Positions 34,920-43,877 of a DNA stretch of 64,000 bases are shown here, piece after piece (within the stretch, counting starts at the first letter, position 1; every line of letters begins with the position of its first letter). This stretch comes from an uncultured Muribaculaceae bacterium (GTDB taxonomy: Bacteria; Bacteroidota; Bacteroidia; Bacteroidales; Muribaculaceae), in contig CAJTXU010000017.1 of assembly GCA_910584125.1 (NCBI GenBank), positions 1-64,000 of the forward strand. Direction: 5' to 3'. The notes beneath the pieces were generated by a model, which saw only the letters and a list, made by a program, of their open reading frames with translations, searched no databases and had not been told where the DNA came from. Position numbers and translations under genes: made by a program.

Positions 34920-35291
34920 ATGATCAAAATGATGTTGATAGCCGGCGCCGGTGGCTTTGTCGGCACGTGCGGACGATTCCTCATCGGCAAATGGAGTTCG
35001 GCGATGTTCCACGGCCCGTTCCCCATGGGCACGTTTCTTGTAAATATAATAGGTTGCTTTATCATCGGTCTGCTGTTCGGACTGCTTGAGCGGGCGCACG
35101 TCATGACGGCCGGAGAGAACGTGCTTCTCATCACCGGCTTCTGCGGCGGTTTCACCACCTTCTCGTCGTTCGCCGACGACATGTGGGTGCTCGGCAACAA
35201 AGGCGACTGGGCGACGTTCGCGCTCTATCTGGGGCTCAGCGTCGTGGTGGGCATTCTGCTCGTATGGGCGGTCCGCGCGCTGATCCGCTGA
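34920..35291 (+). CDS. crcB: Fluoride exporter CrcB/Fluc
   Basis: A 123-residue four-helix membrane protein. It has GAGGFVGTCGRFLIG at the start, the conserved GTFLVNIIGCFIIG (about 39-52), and the GFCGGFTTFSSF motif (about 73-84). Fluc proteins form dual-topology dimers that expel fluoride. No crcB riboswitch-like sequence was recognised in the 80-base gap upstream, only a small GTCCCG/CGGGAC hairpin. Confidence 0.94.
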   Translation: MIKMMLIAGAGGFVGTCGRFLIGKWSSAMFHGPFPMGTFLVNIIGCFIIGLLFGLLERAHVMTAGENVLLITGFCGGFTTFSSFADDMWVLGNKGDWATFALYLGLSVVVGILLVWAVRALIR

Positions 35292-35334
35292 AAAGACTCC
35301 TCCCGGCTCTCTGTCAGGCCTGCGCTCTTTCGAG

Positions 35335-35378
35335 ACGCGGGCCTGACTGCGTAAGAGCGCGGGCCTGACTGCGTTAAC
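35335..35378. repeat. 17-base direct repeat downstream of crcB
   Basis: CGCGGGCCTGACTGCGT occurs twice, about 24 bases apart, in the 238-base gap between crcB and the amidase gene. The remaining gap holds only the amidase promoter. Confidence 0.65.
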
Positions 35379-35443
35379 ATTATTTAGCGGCGCGGACTTA
35401 AACTTTAGAGTCGTCCATGCGTCCTAAAGTCGGATTATTTTTG

Positions 35444-35451
35444 TAATTTTG
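35444..35451 (+). promoter_or_regulatory. -7 box (TAATTTTG) for the amidase gene
   Basis: TAATTTTG on the plus strand, about 80 bases before the ATG at 35530. No -33 element was recognised. Confidence 0.5.
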
Positions 35452-35529
35452 TCAATTATAATTGCCACAGTCGCCGACACGCCCCGCGTCGGCGACTCAT
35501 TGCGCATGATAAAACCCAGTACCTGAAAT

Positions 35530-38500
35530 ATGAAATTACGCAAGCTGCTATATCTCTTCCTCTCGATCGTGATAACGTTCGCGGCGTTCGACGCCGCCGA
35601 TTCCTACGCCGCCTCCCGGACGAAGTCCAAGGCGCGGACGTCGCAGTCGTCCAAGGGCAAGTCGTCCAAGAAGCGCTCGTCCAAGGGCAAGTCGTCCAAG
35701 AGCCGGAGCGGCAAGAAGAAGTCGTCACGCTACAAGAAGTCGGGCTCGCGCAAGTCGTCGGGTACACGCAAGAAGCGCCGCAATGTGGCCCGCACCACCT
35801 ATAAGGAGACGCCCCGCGAGACTCCGCAGAACGACTCGCTGACTCTCGCCGTCAACGCCGGTCTGCTCCGTCAGATCCCGGCGCACCTCAACCCCGGCGG
35901 TCTGCGCGTCAACAGCGTCAAGACCGTCCGCTCAAGCCGCACGGCCAACGTGAGCCTCAACGAGAACTTCACCTACATGCCGATCTCGCGCCCGCTGATC
36001 GACTCGCTCGCCACGATGGTGCGCAAGTCGATGCCCGACTCCATCAGCGACTACCGCGTCAACCTCAACGTCGGCAACAAGTCGCTGGCATATTACATCC
36101 ATAAGGTCGACAAGCTCCCAGAGCAGTATCGCCACAACCCCGATTTCGTCACCGAGGTCCACCCGACTGTCAAGGCCACGCAGGGCATGGACAACGACAT
36201 CATAGCCCTCTGGCATTCGCATGGCCGCTATTACAACAACGGCTCGTGGCAATGGCAGCGCCCCGTGCTGTTCGAGACCATCGAGGATGTCTTCCCGATG
36301 TCGTACGTGCTCCCCTATGTCGTGCCGATGCTCGAGAACGCCGGCGCATACGTGATGCTGCCACGCGAACGCGACACCAACCGCCACGAGGTGATCGTCG
36401 ACAACGACACCAACGACGAGGGCCAGATCTTCTCGCAGCCTTTCTATAAGGAGCTCAACGGCGTCAACAAATGGGCCACAGGCGAACTCGAGGGATTCAT
36501 CTACGACCTCCCCGACTTCCGCGACACGGAGAATCCGTTCGAGAACGGCACCTACCGCCAGACGGCGACCCAGAAGGGAGGCACTCCGTCGGTGGCCGCA
36601 TGGTATGCCGACATACCCGAGGACGGCGAATATGCCGTCTACGTCAGCTACAAGACACTGCCCAACTCCACGACCGACGCCCGCTATACGGTAAACTATT
36701 CGGGCGGCTCCAAGGAGTTCAAGGTCAACCAGAAGATGGGCGGAGGCACATGGATCTACCTGGGCACGTTCCCGCTCGAGAGCGGATACAGCGACGAGGA
36801 GCCGGTGGTGACGCTCACCAACCTCACCGACGGCGCCGCAGGCACCATCGTGACGGCCGACGCCGTGAAGATCGGCGGCGGAATGGGCAACATCGCCCGC
36901 AGCCCGCGACGCGCCGACATATGGTATGACCCCTCCACTCCCGAGAAGGACCTCACCGCGCAGAGCCCCGCGGGCGACGACGAGGCCGACGAGGAGTCTG
37001 ACGAGGAGACCGACGAAACCGACGAGGAGACCATCGACGAGAGCGGCGACGACATAGCCGACCACGCCGAGCAGGGTGGCGAGGCCCCGGCCAAGCAGCA
37101 GGAGCCCGCCAAGAAGGGCCCCGCGCCGACGTTCCGCACGTCGGGTATGCCGCGATTCCTCGAAGGGGCACGCTACTGGCTCCACTGGGCCGGCTTCCCC
37201 GAATATGTCTATTCTCCCTATCACGGCTCGAACGACTATAAGGACGACTACACCAGCCGTGGCCACTGGGTCAACTATCTCGCCGGCGGATCCAGGGTGC
37301 TCCCCGACGCCGAGGGCCTCAACATCCCCGTCGACGCCGCCTTCGCGCTCCACACCGACGCCGGCAAGAAGGCCGACGACTCGTTCATCGGCACGCTCGG
37401 CATATACTTCACCCAGAACGGCGCATCATACCGCGACGGCACGCCCCGCATCAACTCGCGAATGCTCACCGACATGGTGATGCAGCAGATCACCAAGGAC
37501 ATCCGCCGCGAGCACGAGCCCCAATGGACGCGCCGCTCGATGTGGGACAAGTCTTATGTCGAGGCACGCGTACCCGAGGTGCCCACCACGCTCATCGAGC
37601 TGATGAGCCACCAGAACTTCGCCGACATGATGTATGGCCTCGACCCCAATTTCCGCTTCACCGTGGGCCGCGCCATCTACAAGGGCATAGCCCGCTTCAT
37701 GGCCGAGCGCAAGGGGCGACAGCTCGTCATCCAGCCCCTCCCCGTCAAGGATTTCCGAATCCGCCGCACCAAGACCGACCATTATCGCCTCAGCTGGAAG
37801 CCCACGGAAGACAAGCTCGAGCCGACGGCCGTTCCCGACCGCTACGTCATCATGGAGCGCTCGGGCGACGACCTCGGATTCCACAAGATCGGCGAGACGA
37901 AGTCGACACATTTCGACATCCGCGTCACCGACCATGACATCCATTCGTTCTATATCGTGGCCGCCAACGCGGGCGGCGCGTCGTTCCCCTCGGAGACCCT
38001 CGCCCTGCGCGAGGCCACAGCGGGCAACGCCAAACCCGTGCTTGTGGTCAACGGCTTCACGCGCGTCAGCGCGCCCGGCCACTACTCGAGCGACGGCACC
38101 GCCGGTTTCGACTCACGCGCCGATTTCGGCGTGCCCTACATCAAGGACATATCGTTCGTCGGCCACCAGACCGAATTCCGCCGCTCGGCCGGCAACGGCT
38201 TCGGCGCGTCGGCCTCGAACGCCGTGACGCAGGTCATAGCCGGCAACACGTTCGACTACCCCGCCGTCCACGGCCGCGCCCTGACCGACGCCGGACGCGG
38301 ATTCGTGTCATGCTCGGCCGCGGCCGTAGAGAACGGCGACGTCAAGCTCGACGACTATGACGTCGTCGACCTCATCCTCGGCAAGCAGAAGCGCACGCTC
38401 GTGGGCCGTGGCAACAGCGGCATCCATTACGCCGCGTTCCCCGAACGCCTGCAGAAGGAGCTCCGCCAGTATGTGGAGCATGGCGGCGACCTGATCGTCA

Positions 38501-38895
38501 GCGGCGAGTATGCAGTCTCCGACCTCACCGACATGCGCTCGTCGACGGCCGACCGCAAGTTCGCCGCCGAGATCCTCGGAGCCGACGGAGCCGAGAGCGA
38601 CTCCTCGCTGTCGGGCCGTCTGCGCGACGCCGCCACCGGCAAGGTCGTGAACTATTCGGCCACACTCAACGACCGCAACTACATCGTCGAGCGCCCCGAC
38701 ATCCTGGTTCCGGCCGAGTCGGCGCGTACCTCCGAACTCTTCACATTCTCCGACAGCGGCCGCCGCGCCGGCCAGCTCGTGCGCCGCGGCAAGGGCCGCG
38801 TGGCAGTGGTCACTGTGCCCTTCGAGGCCGTCACATCCGCCACCGACCGCGCCGCCATGATGAAGAAAATACTCAACGCCCTGGCCAATGATTAA
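35530..38895 (+). CDS. Amidase_3 protein with inserted golvesin-like domain
   Basis: A 1121-residue exported protein. Signal peptide (1-27), a Lys/Ser-rich basic tract (about 30-90), then an N-acetylmuramoyl-L-alanine amidase (Amidase_3) domain split in two. Zinc ligand candidates are His in LWHSHG (about 231), Glu in PRERDTNRHE (about 280), His in ALHTDAGKK (about 606) and Glu in LIELMSHQN (about 688). Between them lie a golvesin/Xly-type beta domain (about 350-455, VAAWYADIPEDGEYAVYVSY) and an acidic linker (about 475-520). A fibronectin-III-like domain (about 740-835) and a C-terminal domain follow. Predicted to cut stem peptides from glycan strands. Bacteroidales homologues are often labelled xanthan lyase. 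Confidence 0.85.
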   Translation: MKLRKLLYLFLSIVITFAAFDAADSYAASRTKSKARTSQSSKGKSSKKRSSKGKSSKSRSGKKKSSRYKKSGSRKSSGTRKKRRNVARTTYKETPRETPQNDSLTLAVNAGLLRQIPAHLNPGGLRVNSVKTVRSSRTANVSLNENFTYMPISRPLIDSLATMVRKSMPDSISDYRVNLNVGNKSLAYYIHKVDKLPEQYRHNPDFVTEVHPTVKATQGMDNDIIALWHSHGRYYNNGSWQWQRPVLFETIEDVFPMSYVLPYVVPMLENAGAYVMLPRERDTNRHEVIVDNDTNDEGQIFSQPFYKELNGVNKWATGELEGFIYDLPDFRDTENPFENGTYRQTATQKGGTPSVAAWYADIPEDGEYAVYVSYKTLPNSTTDARYTVNYSGGSKEFKVNQKMGGGTWIYLGTFPLESGYSDEEPVVTLTNLTDGAAGTIVTADAVKIGGGMGNIARSPRRADIWYDPSTPEKDLTAQSPAGDDEADEESDEETDETDEETIDESGDDIADHAEQGGEAPAKQQEPAKKGPAPTFRTSGMPRFLEGARYWLHWAGFPEYVYSPYHGSNDYKDDYTSRGHWVNYLAGGSRVLPDAEGLNIPVDAAFALHTDAGKKADDSFIGTLGIYFTQNGASYRDGTPRINSRMLTDMVMQQITKDIRREHEPQWTRRSMWDKSYVEARVPEVPTTLIELMSHQNFADMMYGLDPNFRFTVGRAIYKGIARFMAERKGRQLVIQPLPVKDFRIRRTKTDHYRLSWKPTEDKLEPTAVPDRYVIMERSGDDLGFHKIGETKSTHFDIRVTDHDIHSFYIVAANAGGASFPSETLALREATAGNAKPVLVVNGFTRVSAPGHYSSDGTAGFDSRADFGVPYIKDISFVGHQTEFRRSAGNGFGASASNAVTQVIAGNTFDYPAVHGRALTDAGRGFVSCSAAAVENGDVKLDDYDVVDLILGKQKRTLVGRGNSGIHYAAFPERLQKELRQYVEHGGDLIVSGEYAVSDLTDMRSSTADRKFAAEILGADGAESDSSLSGRLRDAATGKVVNYSATLNDRNYIVERPDILVPAESARTSELFTFSDSGRRAGQLVRRGKGRVAVVTVPFEAVTSATDRAAMMKKILNALAND

Positions 38896-38942
38896 TGATT
38901 GGAGGCTCCGCAGAGCGATGATCATAGACTTAGGTAGCGTGG

Positions 38943-38961
38943 TGAAGGCCTGCGGCCTTCA
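38943..38961. terminator. Hairpin after the amidase gene
   Basis: TGAAGGCC (38943-38950) and GGCCTTCA (38954-38961) around TGC form a perfect 8-bp stem. There is no T-run, so it may be a leader hairpin of the next operon instead. Confidence 0.45.
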
Positions 38962-38985
38962 TCCGAAAGAACACTCCCCAATGAC

Positions 38986-40446
38986 ATGGACATAATACGA
39001 TTCAAGAACATCAACCAGCTGCGCGAGGACATCCTGCGCTCCCCGCTCGAGCAGTTCGCACTCGTACAGCTCGACGGCCGACGCATCACTCTCGACCCCA
39101 ACTGCGTGCACCGGCTCAGCGAAATTGCCGCCGACGTCGACGCGACGCTCACGTTCTGCTGGTTCCGCGACAGGATGCCCGACGGCTCGCTGTCGCCACA
39201 CCCCGTCAACGACTATCAGTCTGGCTCCGTCCGCGACGATTTCGACTTCGGCCCGCTCGTGCTGCTCAACGTAGCCGACGTGCTGGCAGCGTCCGAGACC
39301 CTTACCGACGAGTCCGCGCTGCTCGACGGCGGCTGGTACGCCCTGCGCCTGCGCATGACGATAGGACGCGCCATCGCGATGGTGCCCGAGTATCTGTATA
39401 CCGCCGAGCGCGTCGACCTGCGCGCCAGCGGCGAGACTCAGCACGACTACGTCGACCCGCGAAACGAAACCTACCAGAGACAGATGGAACAAGTCCTCAC
39501 AGAGCACCTGCGCATCACGGGCGGCCTCGTCGACACCTCCGTCCGCGAGAAGGTGAACTACGACGAAGAGGAATTCCCCGTGGAGGCGTCGGTGATAATC
39601 CCCGTGCGCAACCGCAAGCGCACCATCCGCGACGCAATCTATTCGGCGCTCAAACAGCAGACCGATTTCAAGATGAACGTCATCGTGGTCGACAACGACT
39701 CCACCGACGGCACCCGCGAGTTCCTGGAGGAAATCGACAATTCCCGTTTCGTCCTCATCAAGGCATCGGCCGACGAGAACCTCGGCATAGGTGGCTGCTG
39801 GAACAAGGCGCTGCTCGACCCGCGCTGCGGCCGATTCGCCATACAGCTCGATTCCGACGACCTGTACAAATCGGAATATGTCGTGCAGTGTATCGTCGAC
39901 AAATTCCGCAAGGGCAACTACGCGTTGGTGGTGGGCAGCTACACGCTCGTCAATTTCGAGGGCGAGACCATTCCTCCAGGCGAGATAAGACACGACGAGT
40001 GGACCGACGAGAACGGTCCCAACAACGCTCTTCGCGTCAACGGATTCGGTGCCCCGCGCGCGTTCTTCACCCCGGTGGCCCGCCGCATCCTCTTCCCCAA
40101 CGTCAGCTACGGCGAGGACTACGCCATGGCCCTGCGCATCAGCCGCGAATACGCCATAGGCCGAATATTCGATTCACTGTATCTCTGCCGCCGCTGGGAG
40201 GGAAACTCCGACGCCGCCCTCTCGATATTCAAGATCAACGAGAACAACGCCTACAAGGACAACATCCGTACGTTCGAGCTCGCAGCCCGGATGCGCCACG
40301 ATATGGCGGAACCCGGAATAGGTTTCACGTCGGTCAACGGGCTTCTCGACCGCGTTTTCAATTCGATAGTCGAAGAACTCGAGGAACCTGACGACGATGA
40401 CGATGACGACGACGACTTCGACGACGACTACGAAGACGATTTCTAA
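38986..40446 (+). CDS. Glycosyltransferase family 2 protein with acidic tail
   Basis: A 486-residue protein. The N-terminal about 190 residues form an unrecognised alpha/beta domain. A GT-A domain follows (about 200-400): [32 protein letters not shown], and the DxD-like QLDSDDLY (about 287-294). The last about 25 residues are nearly all Asp/Glu. GT2 enzymes transfer sugars from nucleotide sugars to glycans or proteins; the acceptor here is unknown. It opens a run of six tightly spaced envelope genes. No signal peptide, so cytoplasmic. Confidence 0.9.
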   Translation: MDIIRFKNINQLREDILRSPLEQFALVQLDGRRITLDPNCVHRLSEIAADVDATLTFCWFRDRMPDGSLSPHPVNDYQSGSVRDDFDFGPLVLLNVADVLAASETLTDESALLDGGWYALRLRMTIGRAIAMVPEYLYTAERVDLRASGETQHDYVDPRNETYQRQMEQVLTEHLRITGGLVDTSVREKVNYDEEEFPVEASVIIPVRNRKRTIRDAIYSALKQQTDFKMNVIVVDNDSTDGTREFLEEIDNSRFVLIKASADENLGIGGCWNKALLDPRCGRFAIQLDSDDLYKSEYVVQCIVDKFRKGNYALVVGSYTLVNFEGETIPPGEIRHDEWTDENGPNNALRVNGFGAPRAFFTPVARRILFPNVSYGEDYAMALRISREYAIGRIFDSLYLCRRWEGNSDAALSIFKINENNAYKDNIRTFELAARMRHDMAEPGIGFTSVNGLLDRVFNSIVEELEEPDDDDDDDDDFDDDYEDDF

Positions 40447-40466
40447 TCAAAACCCCCGACGACATC

Positions 40467-41417
40467 ATGACCCCACCGCGACGGCTATCGACCGAAGACA
40501 TCAACAACATCATAGAGGCCCAGCTCGACACCTGGGAGACCGCGAAGCGAAACTTCTTCGCCCTGGGCGACGCCCGGCGGCGTCCGCTCTCTCTCGGGGC
40601 GCTTGACGCGGCCGTGCAGAATAACCCGGCGCGCATCCGCAGCACGGGCGCCGCTGTCGACGCCGCGTCGATAGCCGCCCGCCCCTGCTTCCTATGCCGC
40701 GGCAACCGGCCGCCCGAGCAGTTCACGATCGAGTGGATGCCCGGCTGGGAACTGCTGGTGAACCCCTATCCCATCCTGCCGGTGCATTTCACGGTGGCCT
40801 CCGCGTCGCATACGCCGCAGTCAGCGACGCCGCTCGACATGGCCGTCATGGCCGAGGCCGCCCCCGACCTCGTGTTCTTCTTCAACGGAGCGAGGGCCGG
40901 CGCCTCCGCCCCCGACCATCTGCACGTCCAGGCTGTGCTCGCCTCCGAGCTCCCGCTGATGAGGCTGGCCGAGAAGACGCACCCGTCGTCGCGGCCCGGC
41001 ATTCTTCTTTCAGACAAGTTGGGTCTCGACCTGCCGTTCCACTTCGTCAGCGCGGTCATCACTCCCGATGCCACGGGCATGAGGGCGCTGACCCGCATGG
41101 CGGGGGCGTTCGGCGTCGACGCCGACACAGGCGGGGCCGACCGCGGTCTGGTCAACACATACTTCTGGATCGGCCCGGACTCGTTGCTGCGAGCCGTGGC
41201 CGTGCCGCGCCGCCGTCACCGCCCGGCCTGCTATGACGCCGCCCCCGACAAGCGTCTTATCATAAGCCCGGGGGCAATAGACATGGCCGGTCTGCTCGTC
41301 GCCCCTCGGGCCGAGGACTTCGGACGCGTCGACGCCGCGTCGGCCCGCGCGATTTATTCGGATGTGGCTTTCGCCGACAGACTGCCCGATCCGGTAACCC
41401 AATGGTTTGAATCATGA
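40467..41417 (+). CDS. DUF4922 family protein (HIT-like phosphorylase fold)
   Basis: A 316-residue protein matching DUF4922: a CxxC pair in RPCFLCRG (about 72-79), NPYPILPVHFTVAS (about 97-110) and a HIT-like HLHVQA motif (about 151-156). Such proteins resemble GalT/GDP-galactose-phosphorylase-type nucleotidyl transferases. Function in Bacteroidales is unknown. Its stop overlaps the SpoIID gene start by 4 bases. Cytoplasmic; no signal peptide. Confidence 0.88.
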   Translation: MTPPRRLSTEDINNIIEAQLDTWETAKRNFFALGDARRRPLSLGALDAAVQNNPARIRSTGAAVDAASIAARPCFLCRGNRPPEQFTIEWMPGWELLVNPYPILPVHFTVASASHTPQSATPLDMAVMAEAAPDLVFFFNGARAGASAPDHLHVQAVLASELPLMRLAEKTHPSSRPGILLSDKLGLDLPFHFVSAVITPDATGMRALTRMAGAFGVDADTGGADRGLVNTYFWIGPDSLLRAVAVPRRRHRPACYDAAPDKRLIISPGAIDMAGLLVAPRAEDFGRVDAASARAIYSDVAFADRLPDPVTQWFES

Positions 41418-42535
41418 CAGAGTCCTACATCAGAGTCGGACTGATCACCGACGGCAAGCCCGACATGGAGCGCGAGGAAGGCTGCACGCTGGTGCGCAAC
41501 CTGCGCATCGGCGACGGATTCCACTGGAGCCGCACCATCAGCGCGCGCTTCGCCGGAGAGATCATCCCTCTCCCCGAGACTCAGGGCAACATACACGTCG
41601 TCAACCGGCTCCCGCTCGAGGAGTACGTCAAGTCGGTCACGGCAAGCGAGATGAATCCCCGCGCCAGCTCGAATTTCCTCATGGCCCACGCCATCATATC
41701 GCGCACATGGGCGCTGCGCAAGATTCAGAACTGCCGCTGCCCCTTCCCTGAACAGAAGACCCGCCTGCGCGACCGCATCGTGACCTGGGAGGAGTCTGAC
41801 TCCCATCGGGGCTTCGATGTCTGCAGCGACGACCACTGCCAGCGTTACCAGGGTCTGCCGACGCATCACATCCGCGAGGTCGAGGACGCCGTGACCGCAT
41901 GCCGCGGCGAGGTGCTCGTATACCCCGACGGCGACGGAGGCTCCGAACTCGCGGACGCCCGCTTCTCGAAATGCTGCGGAGGCGTCACCGAACGCTTCTC
42001 CTCCTGCTGGGCCGAACATGACCCGGCATATCTCGTCTCGCAAAAGGACCCATGGTGCTTGAAGCTGGGGCAGATGCCGCCCGAAGACGCCAATCTGCTG
42101 CTCGACCGTGCGCTCAAGGCATACGACCGCCACACCCCGGCGCTCAAATGGACCGAAAACATCTCTAAAGCCGACATCGCCGACAACGTCAGGAAGCGTT
42201 ACGGCATCGATTTAGGCAATATCCTGCACATCGAGCCGATTAAACGCGGTCCGTCGGGCCGCATCGTCGAACTTAAGCTGACCGGCTCGCGCTCGGAGCT
42301 GACGGTGGGCAAGGAGCTCGAGATCCGTCGGCTGCTGAAGAGCGACTGCCTGCGCAGCTCATGGTTCGACATATCCGACGAGACTCCCGAGACCCTCACC
42401 CTGAGCGGCCGCGGATGGGGACACGGCGTCGGGCTCTGCCAGATCGGCGCCGCCGTCATGGCCGAAGAGGGGAAGGATTACGGGGAAATACTCCGGTTCT
42501 ATTATCCCGGAACGAAAATCCACAAACTCTACTGA
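41414..42535 (+). CDS. SpoIID/LytB domain protein
   Basis: A 373-residue protein with the SpoIID core: LPLEEYVKSVTASEMNPRA (Glu about 78, the SpoIID lytic transglycosylase-type acid) and the C-terminal SGRGWGHGVGLCQIGA (about 330-346) and FYYPGTKI. SpoIID homologues cleave denuded glycan strands or enhance amidases. No obvious signal peptide at the annotated start, unusual for a wall-directed enzyme; an upstream alternative is not available because of the DUF4922 overlap. Coupled to DUF4922 and, one base apart, to the AmpG-like permease. Confidence 0.9.
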   Translation: MTESYIRVGLITDGKPDMEREEGCTLVRNLRIGDGFHWSRTISARFAGEIIPLPETQGNIHVVNRLPLEEYVKSVTASEMNPRASSNFLMAHAIISRTWALRKIQNCRCPFPEQKTRLRDRIVTWEESDSHRGFDVCSDDHCQRYQGLPTHHIREVEDAVTACRGEVLVYPDGDGGSELADARFSKCCGGVTERFSSCWAEHDPAYLVSQKDPWCLKLGQMPPEDANLLLDRALKAYDRHTPALKWTENISKADIADNVRKRYGIDLGNILHIEPIKRGPSGRIVELKLTGSRSELTVGKELEIRRLLKSDCLRSSWFDISDETPETLTLSGRGWGHGVGLCQIGAAVMAEEGKDYGEILRFYYPGTKIHKLY

Positions 42536-42536
42536 C

Positions 42537-43877
42537 ATGGAAATCAATAAGAGACTCACGCCACCCGCCGCGCTCCGCTCGCCCTGGGCATGGATACCGA
42601 CGCTCTACGTGGCCGAAGGACTCCCCTATTTCGCCGTCAACGTCCTGACGGTGATGATGTATACAAACCTCGGCGTCGGACTCGCCGAGATGGCTTTCTA
42701 CACGGGCTGGCTCTACCTGCCCTGGGTCATCAAGCCGTTCTGGAGCCCGTTTGTCGACCTGTTCAAGACCAAACGCCTCTGGACAATCGCTATGCAGCTG
42801 CTCATGGCCCTCACCATGGCCGGCGTCGCGTTCCTGCTGCCCGTGTCATGGTATTTCTCGGCCACGCTGGTCTGCTTCTGGCTGATGGCCTTCTGCTCGG
42901 CGACCCACGACATAGCGGCCGACGGATATTACATGCTCGAGCTGACGCCACACGAGCAGGCGGCCTACGTCGGCGTGCGCTCCACCTTCTACCGCATTGC
43001 GAGCGTCATAGGCCAGGGAGGCCTCGTGATGCTGGCCGGTCACCTTGAGAAGACGGGCCCGTCGATAGCGGCCGCGTGGCAGACCGTCTTCGCCATTCTC
43101 TCCGTGTTCTTCCTGCTGGTCACCGTATGGCACACCTACGCCATGCCGCGCCCGGCGTCCGACCGCCCCGTGGCCGGGGTGACGGCGCGCACCATTGTCC
43201 GCGACTTCGGCATGACGTTCGTCACTTTCTTCCGCAAGCCGCACATCCTGACGGCCCTGGCCTTCATGCTGCTATACCGCCTGCCCGAGGCACTCTGCAT
43301 CAAGATCGTCCAGCCATTCCTCAAGGCCCCGCTCTCCGAGGGGGGACTCGCCCTGTCGACCACCGAGATCGGCTTCGTCAACGGCACGGTCGGCGTCGTG
43401 GCCCTGCTCGCCGGAGGCATCATCGGCGGTCTCGTCATCGCGCGCGACGGCCTGAAACGCTGGCTGTGGCCCATGGCGCTGAGCCTGACGCTCCCCTGCT
43501 TCGTCTACTGCTGGCTGGCCATGGCGCAGCCCGACAACTTCGCGCTCGTCTGCACGGCCGTTGGCATCGAGCAGTTCGGCTACGGCTTCGGGTTCACTGC
43601 CTTCATGCTCTATCTGATATATTTCAGCCGCGGCGAGAGCCAGACCTCACACTACGCCTTCTGCACCGCCTTCATGGCCCTGGGCATGATGCTGCCCGGC
43701 ATGGCGGCCGGGTGGCTGCACGACGCGTTCGCGCGCTTCGACCTCTTCGGCGCCGGTGGCCCGCAGGGCTACGTCAACTTCTTCTGGCTCGTGATGCTGA
43801 GCTGCGCGGCGACGTTCGCCGTCTGCATGGCCGTGCGCATCGACCCCGGTTTCGGACGCAAAAAGCCCCGCCGATGA
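42537..43877 (+). CDS. AmpG-like MFS permease
   Basis: A 446-residue protein with about 12 membrane helices. The opening segment PWAWIPTLYVAEGLPYFAVNVLTV resembles AmpG muropeptide permeases, which import anhydromuropeptides for recycling. Its position after a SpoIID protein and 3.6 kb after a peptidoglycan amidase supports that use, but substrate is inferred. Its stop codon overlaps the next start (ATGA). Confidence 0.88.
   Translation: MEINKRLTPPAALRSPWAWIPTLYVAEGLPYFAVNVLTVMMYTNLGVGLAEMAFYTGWLYLPWVIKPFWSPFVDLFKTKRLWTIAMQLLMALTMAGVAFLLPVSWYFSATLVCFWLMAFCSATHDIAADGYYMLELTPHEQAAYVGVRSTFYRIASVIGQGGLVMLAGHLEKTGPSIAAAWQTVFAILSVFFLLVTVWHTYAMPRPASDRPVAGVTARTIVRDFGMTFVTFFRKPHILTALAFMLLYRLPEALCIKIVQPFLKAPLSEGGLALSTTEIGFVNGTVGVVALLAGGIIGGLVIARDGLKRWLWPMALSLTLPCFVYCWLAMAQPDNFALVCTAVGIEQFGYGFGFTAFMLYLIYFSRGESQTSHYAFCTAFMALGMMLPGMAAGWLHDAFARFDLFGAGGPQGYVNFFWLVMLSCAATFAVCMAVRIDPGFGRKKPRR

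Noticed and set aside
35932..37353. 473-codon open frame antisense to the amidase gene
   Set aside because: Same explanation: the plus-strand amidase has signal peptide, zinc ligands and domains, whereas the antisense frame has none.
43076..43873. Upstream extension of the TamA-like gene frame
   Set aside because: It lies entirely inside the AmpG-like permease gene in another frame; the lipobox start at 43874 is far better.
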